Assembly (NCBI GenBank): GCA_008501765.1
Contig: QQUE01000019.1
Span: forward strand, 1-64,000
Source of the DNA: Calditrichota bacterium
GTDB taxonomy: Bacteria; Zhuqueibacterota; Zhuqueibacteria; Zhuqueibacterales; Geothermadaptataceae
DNA: 64,000 nt
Direction of reading: 5' to 3'
Positions 1 to 7,967 of the stretch are shown here, piece by piece (within the stretch, counting starts at the first letter, position 1; the number at the start of each line of letters is the position of its first letter). The notes under the pieces were generated by a model that ran no database searches, had not been told where the DNA came from, and saw nothing but the letters and a program-made list of their open reading frames with translations. Both the position numbers and the translations under genes were made by a program.

Positions 1-53
1 GCACTTCTTTTGAATTCTGCGCTGTAACGACGGCGACTTTGTTTCTTGTTCAT
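1..53 (-). CDS. IS3-type transposase OrfA, 5' end only (partial)
   Basis: The minus strand opens with ATG at 53 and reads MNKKQSRRRYSAEFKRSA before leaving the window. The basic start followed by R-R-Y-S-A-E-F-K is the usual beginning of the helix-turn-helix OrfA subunit of IS3/IS911-type transposases, which binds the element ends. Only 17 full codons are visible, so intactness, OrfB and the far end cannot be judged. No clear Shine-Dalgarno is seen. The upstream end of the element should lie to the right of the start, in 54-120. Confidence 0.6.
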   Translation of the reverse strand, partial: MNKKQSRRRYSAEFKRS

Positions 54-366
54 TTTTTAAATTCTCGGTTAGTGATATGGGATTCACACTAACTTAACAT
101 TGTGTCCGTAAAAATATAGCAATATCACGAATAGAAAAAGAGAATAGATTAATAACCAATGCGAAGCTATTACACCGGTGTAAAATCATTCATGAGAGTT
201 AAATATTGTATACTATTATTGCAAAGTCATGAATGAAATGTAGGCACAAAATTATCTATTTGAGGAATATTATTACGTTTTCTTTTTGAGCAAAACTTCC
301 CATTCACCTCCTCTGTATCGATTTGCTGGATAAGAATATATTATGGTCGGTATGGATATGAATAGA
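54..366. other. AT-rich intergenic stretch beside the transposase
   Basis: No convincing gene is present. The part next to the transposase start (about 70-110) probably contains the terminal inverted repeat of the IS element, but only one end is in view, so the border cannot be fixed. No terminator was recognised behind the small lipoprotein that ends at 367. Confidence 0.4.
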
Positions 367-690
367 TCACAACGCCTTTATCTCCCCCGTAACCTCAATT
401 TTCACAAGATGGCCGCCGAGTTTTTCCGGCAGGCCTTTTTTGAGTTCGGGCGTAAGTTCTTTGACCATTATTGTGATGCAGCGTTCTTCACCACCTTCTT
501 CGACGGCGCCGACATAAATGCCAACGACACCCGGAATGGCCATTAATTCCGGTGAATGCGCTTTCAAAACAATGTTAATATCTTGTTGTTCCATATCTGC
601 AGGCCCTTTACTTTTTTCTGCGTTATTCTGACACGCAATCAATCCCACCAGAAACACAATAAAAATAATTGGTTTTATTAACCTTGGCAT
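367..690 (-). CDS. Small lipoprotein related to the N-terminal domain of the neighbouring protease
   Basis: A 107-residue protein with a type II signal peptide: basic start (MPRLIK), hydrophobic core and lipobox LIAC, then a ~75-residue domain. The start at 690 is preferred because GGAAGG lies just upstream and because the longer frame would run through a terminator hairpin at 709-748. The mature domain resembles residues ~55-128 of the protease encoded next door: both have 'ELMA..G..G', a glycine/charge-rich turn, a beta strand ending in a hydrophobic triplet, then 'P..L.G....V.VTG...AL'. It could be a free-standing inhibitor-like or binding version of that domain; this is inference. The function is unknown. 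Confidence 0.7.
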   Translation of the reverse strand: MPRLIKPIIFIVFLVGLIACQNNAEKSKGPADMEQQDINIVLKAHSPELMAIPGVVGIYVGAVEEGGEERCITIMVKELTPELKKGLPEKLGGHLVKIEVTGEIKAL

Positions 691-708
691 GTTTCCCTTC
701 CTTTCATG

Positions 709-748
709 GATAAAAAAATGGGACATCAGTAAAATCCAATGTCCCATT
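709..748 (-). terminator. Intrinsic terminator behind the protease gene
   Basis: A 9-bp perfect stem (ATGGGACAT / ATGTCCCAT, 718-726 with 739-747) is followed on the minus strand by a run of T (complement of 710-717). It separates the protease gene from the small lipoprotein, so the latter needs read-through or its own promoter. Confidence 0.75.
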
Positions 749-781
749 ATAAAATTATTGCTTGTTTAATTCAAGTCGAAA

Positions 782-1921
782 TTAATTGCCGACCATCGTG
801 GCGCTAAAAAAGCTCAATACATCATTAATCGGATTGGCAATAGCAGTTCTGTTGCTACCGGCAAAGAGAAGTCCAATAGCGCGTGGATTTGTATCTACAT
901 CTTCAACCATCAGGGAGCCTGAATCACCACCGGCGAGAAATTTACTGGCTCTGTTGGTGATGATAATCTGACCGGTAAATGTTTTTGTAAAGCTGGTGCT
1001 GCCTGCACATTCGTCATCATAAGTGATACTGACTGTGCCGTTGAGGCCGCTGATCGCACTGCGGGTCAGACCGGTTGTGCGGCCACTTTTTTTCACGGCC
1101 TGGCCGATTGAGGCAGCGACTGTAATCGCAGACAATGGGCCGATTTCCAGAATGGCGCCACCAGCGTCAACCATGCCGGGAATGACTTCGGCGATCGAAG
1201 CATCGACATTGTTGTTAGGCAGCGAGCTCGATTTTACCAACGTTGCGACCTGTTGCGCCTGATTGGCGTCACAACCAACATCGATGAGCGCAGGCTGGAT
1301 TATTGGATCACCGGTTTGGGCTGTGATGCCGTTGCCACCATCGACGATATCGGATTCAAACACGTGGTAATTACTCAGAATATACTGTTTGCCGCCAGAT
1401 TGGATCAGCGAGCCCAGTGTACCGCCGCAGCAATATCCATTGGCGAGATCGTGCTGCCAGCCACCGGAAGTGCCAAGTTGAATTGGCGGTGTTTGTATCG
1501 CCTGATGGCTAACTGCATCGGGGGGAACTGGTTTTTTTCTCAAAGCACGAAGTTTTCCTGTGACAAGGACGCGTGTCGGAATGCCTTCCAGTTCGTCCGG
1601 CACAGGTTTGGCTAAATTTTTTGCTAAGGCATTTTCAACGATGTCAAACTCGGCGAGAATCAAAACGGCTGGTTTGCCATCTTCCGTCATGCCGGTTGCC
1701 GTACCGATAATTCCTTCTTTTGCCATCAACTCTTCGGTGTGGCGGAGCTGAACATCCATTACGGTTTTTACTTCCGGATTGGAAGGATGAAGAACGAATT
1801 CCTGAACCCCTGGTGTTTGTGGATTCTGGTTGTTTTCACAAGCCATCCACATAAACGAAAAAAGCGCCAACACCACGATTAATAATGCAGTTCCCCGTAA
1901 ATTTGTACGAACACCTCTCAT
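782..1921 (-). CDS. Trypsin-like serine protease lipoprotein
   Basis: A 379-residue envelope protease. It begins with a long hydrophobic signal and a lipobox ending at Cys28. Residues ~50-128 form a domain also found as a separate lipoprotein at 367-690. The C-terminal part is a chymotrypsin-fold domain with an identifiable triad: His186 in SNYHVF, Asp240 in NVDASI and Ser334 in GGDSGS. A strong AGGAGG lies seven bases before the ATG. The surroundings of His and Ser fit secreted trypsin-like/'Nal1-like' peptidases rather than HtrA, and no PDZ domain follows. Substrate unknown. The N-terminal domain may act as a pro-domain (inference). Confidence 0.85.
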   Translation of the reverse strand: MRGVRTNLRGTALLIVVLALFSFMWMACENNQNPQTPGVQEFVLHPSNPEVKTVMDVQLRHTEELMAKEGIIGTATGMTEDGKPAVLILAEFDIVENALAKNLAKPVPDELEGIPTRVLVTGKLRALRKKPVPPDAVSHQAIQTPPIQLGTSGGWQHDLANGYCCGGTLGSLIQSGGKQYILSNYHVFESDIVDGGNGITAQTGDPIIQPALIDVGCDANQAQQVATLVKSSSLPNNNVDASIAEVIPGMVDAGGAILEIGPLSAITVAASIGQAVKKSGRTTGLTRSAISGLNGTVSITYDDECAGSTSFTKTFTGQIIITNRASKFLAGGDSGSLMVEDVDTNPRAIGLLFAGSNRTAIANPINDVLSFFSATMVGN

Positions 1922-2340
1922 GCGACCTCCTGTTAGTCGATTAGAAGTTAAGTAAGTGGAAGAAATGAATTATGGATAGAGGCCTTCAAATTAAATTGAA
2001 GACCTGCGCTTTTTTTTAGATTTATCTGTGTCTGTGGAAAATGCAGTACGTCAATACGATAAGAGTTTCTCAGAAAAATACAAGCGATTTGTGCATCAAT
2101 CTTTTTAGATTTGCACAAAAGTTGGTGCTAACCGAACAGCGATTTCCCGCAGTTTTCACAACGGAAAATTTTGGGATATCCTACCACTGGGCTTAGATTC
2201 AAGGGGCTTCGGTATTGCAAAAACACAAAGTAGGTGATAAATGAACCTGTATTTATAAATATTTGTGAATTCCTTTAATTTTGCACAACGGATTTATCTC
2301 AAATGGCAGCTTAGCCGACTGAATAGGGATATCCTGCTTT
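1922..2340. other. Intergenic region upstream of the protease
   Basis: No gene seen. Two structures are visible. A near-perfect 9-bp stem at about 1980-2005 is followed by a T-run on the plus strand, so it looks like a terminator although no plus-strand gene precedes it. An inverted repeat TTTGTGCA (2088-2095) / TGCACAAA (2112-2119) could be an operator or a small hairpin. The promoter of the protease should lie here. Confidence 0.35.
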
Positions 2341-3426
2341 TTATTGCACCAAAGATGTTGCCTTGCTTGGTTCTTTCTTTTTCGAAAGCAATCCGAAGAG
2401 CGGTCTTAAAAATGTGAATTTTCGGATGATAAAATGGTAGCTTAAAAAACACCCTGCAAATGTAAAAGCGTTGATGAGAATTAAATTGACCGCTAAAGGC
2501 AAATTATGAGGTAAAATCAGCGAAGCAGCCCAGAAAAGAAAAGCCATGTGAATGATATAAACCGGATAAGCAGCCTGGCTCAAATAACTCAGAATTTTGC
2601 TTGGTTTGTTGAGATATTTACAACCAAATCCCAGCACAGCAAAAATCCAGTTCATCGATTCGATTGATGTTAAGAAGTGCGGCGCCTGGTATTCGAAATA
2701 GAGATATCGCACCAAAAACAAGGCAGCGGCTATGGCCAGACTGGCGAGCTTAATTTTCTCCACAGCGTACCAGAATGCATCCCCGATGGCAACGAACAGG
2801 AATCCCGTGAAAAATGCCAGCATCCCGATAAAAAATCCGTGCGTAGTTCCAACATACAACGAAAAATATTCCGGGTTTGTTAATTCAGCCTCAATTATAA
2901 ACGGGATAATGAACAAATATAGAAAATACGGCCGGTTCAACAGGCCCCTCAAACCATTAAAAAATTTATAATTATAAGATCTATCCAAAAAAGCAAAGCC
3001 GATGATTTGCGATATGTAAATACAGATATTTCCCAAAAACCACAAATGACCGACATTCGCCGTATAGCTGAGATTGATATCATAATAATTCTGAAAGAAA
3101 TAATTGTGAATCGGCACGATAAAAAAACTGCCAAACACCAATGGTAGCAAAATTCTTTTCGCACGATCCAGTAGTAATTGTTTCCAATCCCTTTTTCTCA
3201 ACGCAAAACAAACGCCCATGCCGGAAACCAAAAACAGCAGTGGAATTCGCCAAACATTTAACAGGGCCATCGGTACCCAAATCGCCGAACTGGATTCTTC
3301 ACTTTGAATAAATCCAATAAACCGTGCCCAGGGCTGGAAAATGAGTACGATGTGATAAATTAAAAGCAGAGCAATCGCAACCACTCGCAACCAGTCGATA
3401 TCATATCTTCTCGCAGAATTCACCAT
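2341..3426 (-). CDS. Acyltransferase family 3 membrane protein
   Basis: An integral membrane acyltransferase of ~361 residues with about ten hydrophobic segments. The N-terminal 'RRYDIDWLRVVAI' followed by a His in the first helix (LIYHI) is the signature of the acyltransferase-3 family (OafA/OpgC type), which transfers acetyl or succinyl groups to extracytoplasmic sugars. The ATG at 3426 is chosen over a GTG at 3435 because GTGGA sits close before it. It is last in a leftward cluster behind DAHP synthase, an oxidoreductase and an ankyrin lipoprotein, with gaps below 100 bp. The substrate cannot be told from sequence. Confidence 0.85.
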   Translation of the reverse strand: MVNSARRYDIDWLRVVAIALLLIYHIVLIFQPWARFIGFIQSEESSSAIWVPMALLNVWRIPLLFLVSGMGVCFALRKRDWKQLLLDRAKRILLPLVFGSFFIVPIHNYFFQNYYDINLSYTANVGHLWFLGNICIYISQIIGFAFLDRSYNYKFFNGLRGLLNRPYFLYLFIIPFIIEAELTNPEYFSLYVGTTHGFFIGMLAFFTGFLFVAIGDAFWYAVEKIKLASLAIAAALFLVRYLYFEYQAPHFLTSIESMNWIFAVLGFGCKYLNKPSKILSYLSQAAYPVYIIHMAFLFWAASLILPHNLPLAVNLILINAFTFAGCFLSYHFIIRKFTFLRPLFGLLSKKKEPSKATSLVQ

Positions 3427-3526
3427 TTTTTCCACTTTTTGATTGTTCCGTCAAATAAGTTTAATACGTCTGAATTCGAGCTAATTTCGAATGCCTTTAT
3501 GGAGCCGATCCATCCCCTAACAACAG

Positions 3527-4156
3527 TTATTGCAGCATATCTGCAATTTGGGGCAGCATCATTTTTATACGATCGTAGTCAAGCCTGAGCCCCAGCGGTT
3601 TTAATCCGGCACCGACTGCGTCATACGCGCCGATCAAATTTTCAAACGGAATTTCAACAATCTGCTGCGCTGTTTGCCCCATTTTGTTTTTAATGGATTT
3701 ATCAACACCTTTATCGAGCAGGGATTGGACGATTTCTTCACGGCAAAAGAAGGCTGCGGTGTGCAAAGCTGTTCCACCGGTATTGTTTTGGACGTTCAGC
3801 GCAATTCCAGCATCGATTAAAAGTTGTGCGATTTCGATTTTGCCAAAAGCTGTGGCAGTGTGCAGTGCAGTCGATCCATCGGCATTTTGGTGATCCAGAG
3901 CAGCCCCGGACTCAATTAGGATTTTGGCGGCGTCAAAATTCCCCAAGGCGGCCGCGGTGATCAGCGGGCTGGACGAACGGGTTGGCTCGAGAATATTTAT
4001 ATCAGATCCAGCGCTGATGTGCTGCTTAATAATATCGAGGTTTCCCATCACAATTGCCGAATGCAGGTCAATTTTTGGGGGTTTATTCTCCTGTTTTCCA
4101 CAACCAACAAATGTAAGGAAAACGACCGTTAAGATCACAGGGCTAATTGAGCGCAT
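3527..4156 (-). CDS. Ankyrin-repeat lipoprotein
   Basis: A 209-residue lipoprotein. The signal peptide ends in the lipobox FVGC, and the mature part carries four to five ankyrin repeats, seen as recurring 'G...LHTA...G..EI.Q.L...G...' units, followed by a short C-terminal tail. GGAGG lies seven bases before the chosen ATG at 4156; a longer frame from 4189 has no such site. Ankyrin repeats mediate protein binding; the partner is unknown. It lies 77 bp from the flavoprotein gene upstream in the same direction and may be co-transcribed. Confidence 0.85.
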   Translation of the reverse strand: MRSISPVILTVVFLTFVGCGKQENKPPKIDLHSAIVMGNLDIIKQHISAGSDINILEPTRSSSPLITAAALGNFDAAKILIESGAALDHQNADGSTALHTATAFGKIEIAQLLIDAGIALNVQNNTGGTALHTAAFFCREEIVQSLLDKGVDKSIKNKMGQTAQQIVEIPFENLIGAYDAVGAGLKPLGLRLDYDRIKMMLPQIADMLQ

Positions 4157-4233
4157 TATTCTTCCTCCGCGAATAAAAATGTTTATCAATAATTGGATTA
4201 ATCAACGGTTTGATTTCAATATGTGACAGAAAT

Positions 4234-5304
4234 TTATGCCCGATTCCGTACAGTCCGCTGCAAATAATGTCTAATACTTACGTCTGCAAGTAATGTTTCG
4301 CCATCTTCTAAATGCGCGACGAAATGTTGCGCGAACCAGGGCGCCAGGGTCAAACCTTTAGCCCCAAAACCATTGAAAATACCAGCGAGTTTTTGTTGGT
4401 GATGCATCCCGATTAACGGTTTGCGGTCGATGGAAGCAGGCCGGATTCCAGCTTGATGCCCGATAATTTTAACCGGAATCTTGAAAAGGTCGTGCAGTTG
4501 ATGCTGCAAGGCAGATAATCCGTTTTGAGTAGGATTGATGTCAGGATAATCGGATTCGTACGTCGCCCCAACTTTAAAAATGCCATCGCCGTAGGGCAGG
4601 ACAATACATTTTTTTTTGATGATGTGATCGATGGGGCAATTTTCAATTTTCACCGTTAAAAATTGCCCTTTATTGATTGAAAAAGGCAGGTCACAAAATA
4701 ATGGATTTTTTGTGGCACGGACGCCCTCACAGAAAATTATTCGGTTGGCAACTTTGTCTTTCCAGCGCACAGAATCTGTCTCGAAATGCAAATCTGCAAA
4801 GTTGAAATTCTCATTTTCAAGTTGATTTTCCTGCTGCAAAAGATTGCGATAGCTCGTCAACAAGCGATTGGTATCGACATAACCCGTTTGTGAAATTTCC
4901 ATGCCACCCAGCGGATTGTGCAGCCATTTTTCGAAATGTTCATCCATCTTGTTCGCAGAAATATAAGAAACATATTCAGGGAGTTCTGCTTTTCGTAGCC
5001 ACTTGGTCTTGCGTTTTTCATCGGGATAAATACGGTAGAGTTTTCTGGGGTGAAAAAAAGTCTCATTAAACTGAGTTTCGAGTTGCCGATAGAGATCAAA
5101 TGCAAAGGGGAAGATTGTGTCGGCCATCCATGTTTTTACGAAATTATTTCCTGTAATTGGATTGCAGGTGCCGATGGCCAATTTCGTTGCGGCATTTGGG
5201 CAGTCGTCGTCGATGACACAAATGGTTTTGCCGCGCTGACGCAGAAAGTGGGCAAGCATTGTTCCGGCAATGCCCTGGCCGATAATGAGATAATCCAGTT
5301 TCAT
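4234..5304 (-). CDS. FAD-dependent oxidoreductase, D-amino-acid oxidase family
   Basis: A 356-residue flavoprotein. The N-terminal Rossmann motif 'IIGQGIAGTMLA' binds FAD and is followed by an acidic strand end (CVIDDD). Near the C-terminus 'G..AGIRPA..DRKP.IG' and 'NGFGAKGLTLAPW' are the conserved parts of the DAO fold (glycine oxidase, sarcosine oxidase, MnmC-like enzymes). It starts 31 bp behind the DAHP synthase gene, so the two are probably one transcript. The amino substrate cannot be named. There is no signal peptide, so it is cytoplasmic or loosely membrane-associated. Confidence 0.85.
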   Translation of the reverse strand: MKLDYLIIGQGIAGTMLAHFLRQRGKTICVIDDDCPNAATKLAIGTCNPITGNNFVKTWMADTIFPFAFDLYRQLETQFNETFFHPRKLYRIYPDEKRKTKWLRKAELPEYVSYISANKMDEHFEKWLHNPLGGMEISQTGYVDTNRLLTSYRNLLQQENQLENENFNFADLHFETDSVRWKDKVANRIIFCEGVRATKNPLFCDLPFSINKGQFLTVKIENCPIDHIIKKKCIVLPYGDGIFKVGATYESDYPDINPTQNGLSALQHQLHDLFKIPVKIIGHQAGIRPASIDRKPLIGMHHQQKLAGIFNGFGAKGLTLAPWFAQHFVAHLEDGETLLADVSIRHYLQRTVRNRA

Positions 5305-5335
5305 TTATAGTCCAGCTTTTCGCGATCCGACTTTT

Positions 5336-6688
5336 TCAAGCCTTTGACCTTTCAACCTTAATTTTATTTATCGCAAATGCTATTTCCAAACTTTGGATAT
5401 AATTCAGGCGCGGATCACAATAGGTTTCATAGTTTTTATGCAGATCGCCATGGCCGAGGTTGAGCGCGCCACCGGTACATTCTGTGACTTCTTCACCTGT
5501 CAGTTCAAAATGAGCCCCAACAAGTGACGACCCTTCCTGGTTGTGTGCCGCAAAAGTTTGCTCGAGTTCTGCCAAAACATCTTCAAATTTCCGTGTTTTT
5601 TGCCCGCCATTTACCGTGACCATATTTCCGTGCATCGGATCACAAGTCCACGCAACTTGATGCCCGCTTTTTTGCACAGCGCGAACCAGCCGCGGCACAA
5701 CATCCATCACTTTTCCGGCGCCGATCCGGGTAATGAGCATAATGCGTCCGGCTTCGTTTTCCGGATTGAGGGTGTCCAAAATTTTCAGCAATTCATCCGT
5801 TTCCATCGCCGGCCCAATTTTGAGACCGACGGGATTCGCAATGCCGCGAAAATATTCAATATGCGCACTTCCGAGTTGGCGCGTGCGTTCGCCAATCCAG
5901 ACCATGTGGGCACCGAGATTATAGTATTTTCCCGTCTCTGCATCCTGCCGTGTAAGTGCTTGTTCGTAACCCAGCAGCAATCCTTCGTGTGAGGTGTAAA
6001 ACTCGATTTTACCGAGCGCATCCGAGTTGACGCCGCCGAACATTTCCATGAATTGTATCGCATCAAGAATTCGTTCAACGATGTGCTCATATTCAGGCCA
6101 TTTAGCTGTCTTTTCGATTGAATGCAAATTCCAGTTGTAGGGATGGTGCAGGTCTGCAAATCCACCATCGATGAGGGAACGAATATAATTGAGCGTAATG
6201 GCGGAATGATTGTAGGCTTTCAGCAAGCGTTTTGGTTGCGGTGTGCGGGATTTAACCGTTGCGGGAAATCCATTGATGCAATCACCGCGGTAACTGCGGA
6301 GTTTCTGCCCATCCACTACTTCCGTGTTTTTGCTGCGCGGTTTGGCATATTGCCCGGCGATTCGGCCGATCCGTACGATCGGCTGTCGCAATCCGTGGGT
6401 GAGAATGACGCTCATTTGCAGCAGGATTTTTATCTTATTGGCAATAATATTTTCTGTACAATCGATAAATCGCTCGGCACAATCTCCGCCTTGCAATATG
6501 AACCGCTCGCCTCTGGCAGCCGAGGCTATTTGTTGCCGCAAATGATCAACTTCACCCTGAGAAACGAGCGCCGGATAAGCATGGATTTTATTGAGCGTGG
6601 CTTGCAGCTCTTTTTCGCTGGGATATTCAGGTTGCTGATGAATAGGGTACTGTTTCCAGCTTTCTGGTGTCCATCGATTTAAATGCAT
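5336..6688 (-). CDS. aroG: Class II 3-deoxy-7-phosphoheptulonate (DAHP) synthase
   Basis: A 450-residue class II DAHP synthase, the plant/mycobacterial type. It condenses phosphoenolpyruvate and erythrose 4-phosphate in the first step of the shikimate pathway. Visible family features are 'LQGGDCAERF' near residue 84 (the metal/PEP-binding Cys), 'RIGRIAGQYAKPRS', 'HWVGER'-like 'MVWIGERTRQL' and 'CDPMHGN' followed by the C-terminal 'GAHFELTGEEVTECTGG' block. AAAGG stands before the ATG. The length is normal. It heads a four-gene leftward cluster. The symbol follows M. tuberculosis AroG; other naming schemes exist. Confidence 0.95.
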   Translation of the reverse strand: MHLNRWTPESWKQYPIHQQPEYPSEKELQATLNKIHAYPALVSQGEVDHLRQQIASAARGERFILQGGDCAERFIDCTENIIANKIKILLQMSVILTHGLRQPIVRIGRIAGQYAKPRSKNTEVVDGQKLRSYRGDCINGFPATVKSRTPQPKRLLKAYNHSAITLNYIRSLIDGGFADLHHPYNWNLHSIEKTAKWPEYEHIVERILDAIQFMEMFGGVNSDALGKIEFYTSHEGLLLGYEQALTRQDAETGKYYNLGAHMVWIGERTRQLGSAHIEYFRGIANPVGLKIGPAMETDELLKILDTLNPENEAGRIMLITRIGAGKVMDVVPRLVRAVQKSGHQVAWTCDPMHGNMVTVNGGQKTRKFEDVLAELEQTFAAHNQEGSSLVGAHFELTGEEVTECTGGALNLGHGDLHKNYETYCDPRLNYIQSLEIAFAINKIKVERSKA

Positions 6689-7095
6689 TTATACCTTTCA
6701 ACATTGTAGTCTTTGACAAACGATGAATGTAATATTATTTTATTTTAGAAGCAATTGAACGTTTTGGATTGTTTGAATATGGGTTAGAGTGATTTTTTGA
6801 TGCATTCTCTTTTGTTTGCTTGAAAAGCAATCCGCTCAAATGTATATTGTACGAATTCATGGGAATTTTATTAGAAATTTAGTGAGACAATGCAAACATG
6901 GCAATAATTTCAGACAGGCTACCCAAATTTTCATGAAATAAAATCGCCGAAATTGGCAAAATTTTCACCTTAGCAATAAAAGAGGAAAATCCACTATTTT
7001 GATTGCATGGATTCCCACTGAAAGCATTCGGGAATGACGAATGCACTAAAAATTTTCACTAAAATTTCCATATATTTCTATTTTGGACAAGAGTG

Positions 7096-7155
7096 ATAAG
7101 TATTTAAATATTTTTTGTGAACTTAGTGCCCTTGTGTGCGAATTATTCAGGCTAT
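7096..7155. repeat. 60-bp direct repeat, copy 1
   Basis: This block recurs at 7202-7261 with about four differences; 46 bp of unrelated sequence separates the copies. Both read 'acttagtgcc...tgtgtgcgaattattcag' in the middle. Such sequence is often spread through a genome, but only these two copies were seen in the window. Confidence 0.7.
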
Positions 7156-7201
7156 TAAAATAAGCTCTCCCAAAGCCACGGGGTTTACAAAATTATGTTT
7201 T

Positions 7202-7261
7202 ATAAGTATATAAATATTTTTTGTGGACTTAGTGCCTTTGTGTGCGAATTATTCAGGCTAT
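7202..7261. repeat. 60-bp direct repeat, copy 2
   Basis: This is the second copy of the block at 7096-7155. Its right end reaches to within 30 bases of the likely acetyltransferase start and supplies an in-frame GTG and ATG that could be mistaken for the start codon. Confidence 0.7.
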
Positions 7262-7289
7262 GAAAGTTAAAAATTATGAATGGAAAATT

Positions 7290-7805
7290 ATGAAAATTAT
7301 CGAATCTGAACGCCTGATACTGCGTCAGTTAATGTTGGATGATGCACCATTTATTATTGAGCTTTTGAATGACGAAGCTTTTTTGCAGAATATTGGGGAC
7401 AAGGGAGTGCGATCGCTTGAAGATGCACGGGGATATATTACAGATGGCCCAGCCAAAAGTTATCAAGAACATGGCTTTGGACTTTACCTGACAGAACTAA
7501 AAGATGGCAACATACCCATTGGAATTTGCGGCTTGCTCAAGCGGGATTCCCTGGATGATGTCGACATTGGCTATGCATTTTTACCGGAGTTCTGTGGGCA
7601 GGGATATGCAAGTGAGTCGACTTCGGCCGTTATGGATTTCGCCCGTACAAAACTGGGAATCGACCGGGTTGTGGCTGTCGTCTCAGAAGGCAATGCAGCT
7701 TCTATCAGAGTATTAGAAAAACTGGGACTTCGATTCGAAAAAATGATGCGCTTGACCGATGACGCTGACGAATGCATGTTTTTCACCCCCAAAGAAAGTG
7801 ATTAA
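7290..7805 (+). CDS. GNAT family N-acetyltransferase (RimJ/RimL type)
   Basis: A 171-residue acetyltransferase that begins 'MKIIESERLILRQLMLDDA', the standard start of the RimJ/RimL-like Acetyltransf_3 group. The acetyl-CoA-binding motif A is seen as 'GYAFLPEFCGQGYASES', and motif B with 'GN.ASIRVLEKLGL' follows. The family acetylates ribosomal-protein N-termini or small amines; the substrate is unknown. The ATG at 7290 is chosen because family members begin exactly here. Upstream in-frame starts at 7242 (GTG) and 7260 (ATG) lie in or at the edge of a repeated sequence. It is monocistronic. Confidence 0.9.
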   Translation: MKIIESERLILRQLMLDDAPFIIELLNDEAFLQNIGDKGVRSLEDARGYITDGPAKSYQEHGFGLYLTELKDGNIPIGICGLLKRDSLDDVDIGYAFLPEFCGQGYASESTSAVMDFARTKLGIDRVVAVVSEGNAASIRVLEKLGLRFEKMMRLTDDADECMFFTPKESD

Positions 7806-7895
7806 ACCTTTGCAGAATAATTGAAATATTAACCACGCTTATTTGATCAATATTTGACTGAAATTTCCACTCCTCAATTTTCGCTTGACTTGCGC

Positions 7896-7924
7896 TTGCA
7901 TTTGAAACAAAACATTTTTATATA
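7896..7924 (+). promoter_or_regulatory. Possible sigma-70 promoter of the FGE-fold lipoprotein
   Basis: TTGCAT (7896-7901) and TATATA (7919-7924) are separated by 17 bases, 44 bases before the chosen start. The region is AT-rich, so a chance match is possible. Confidence 0.35.
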
Positions 7925-7967
7925 TGTATAATTTTAATAATTGAAATAAAATATATTGAGGGTTGTT

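Larger units (their letters stand above)
6689..7289. other. AT-rich intergenic region with a duplicated 60-bp block
   Basis: A ~600-bp region between the aro cluster and the GNAT gene. It holds a REP-like piece at about 7009-7039 (ggattccc...gggaatgac) and two near-identical 60-bp direct repeats listed separately. No gene was found; the promoters of both divergent flanking genes are probably inside. Confidence 0.4.
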
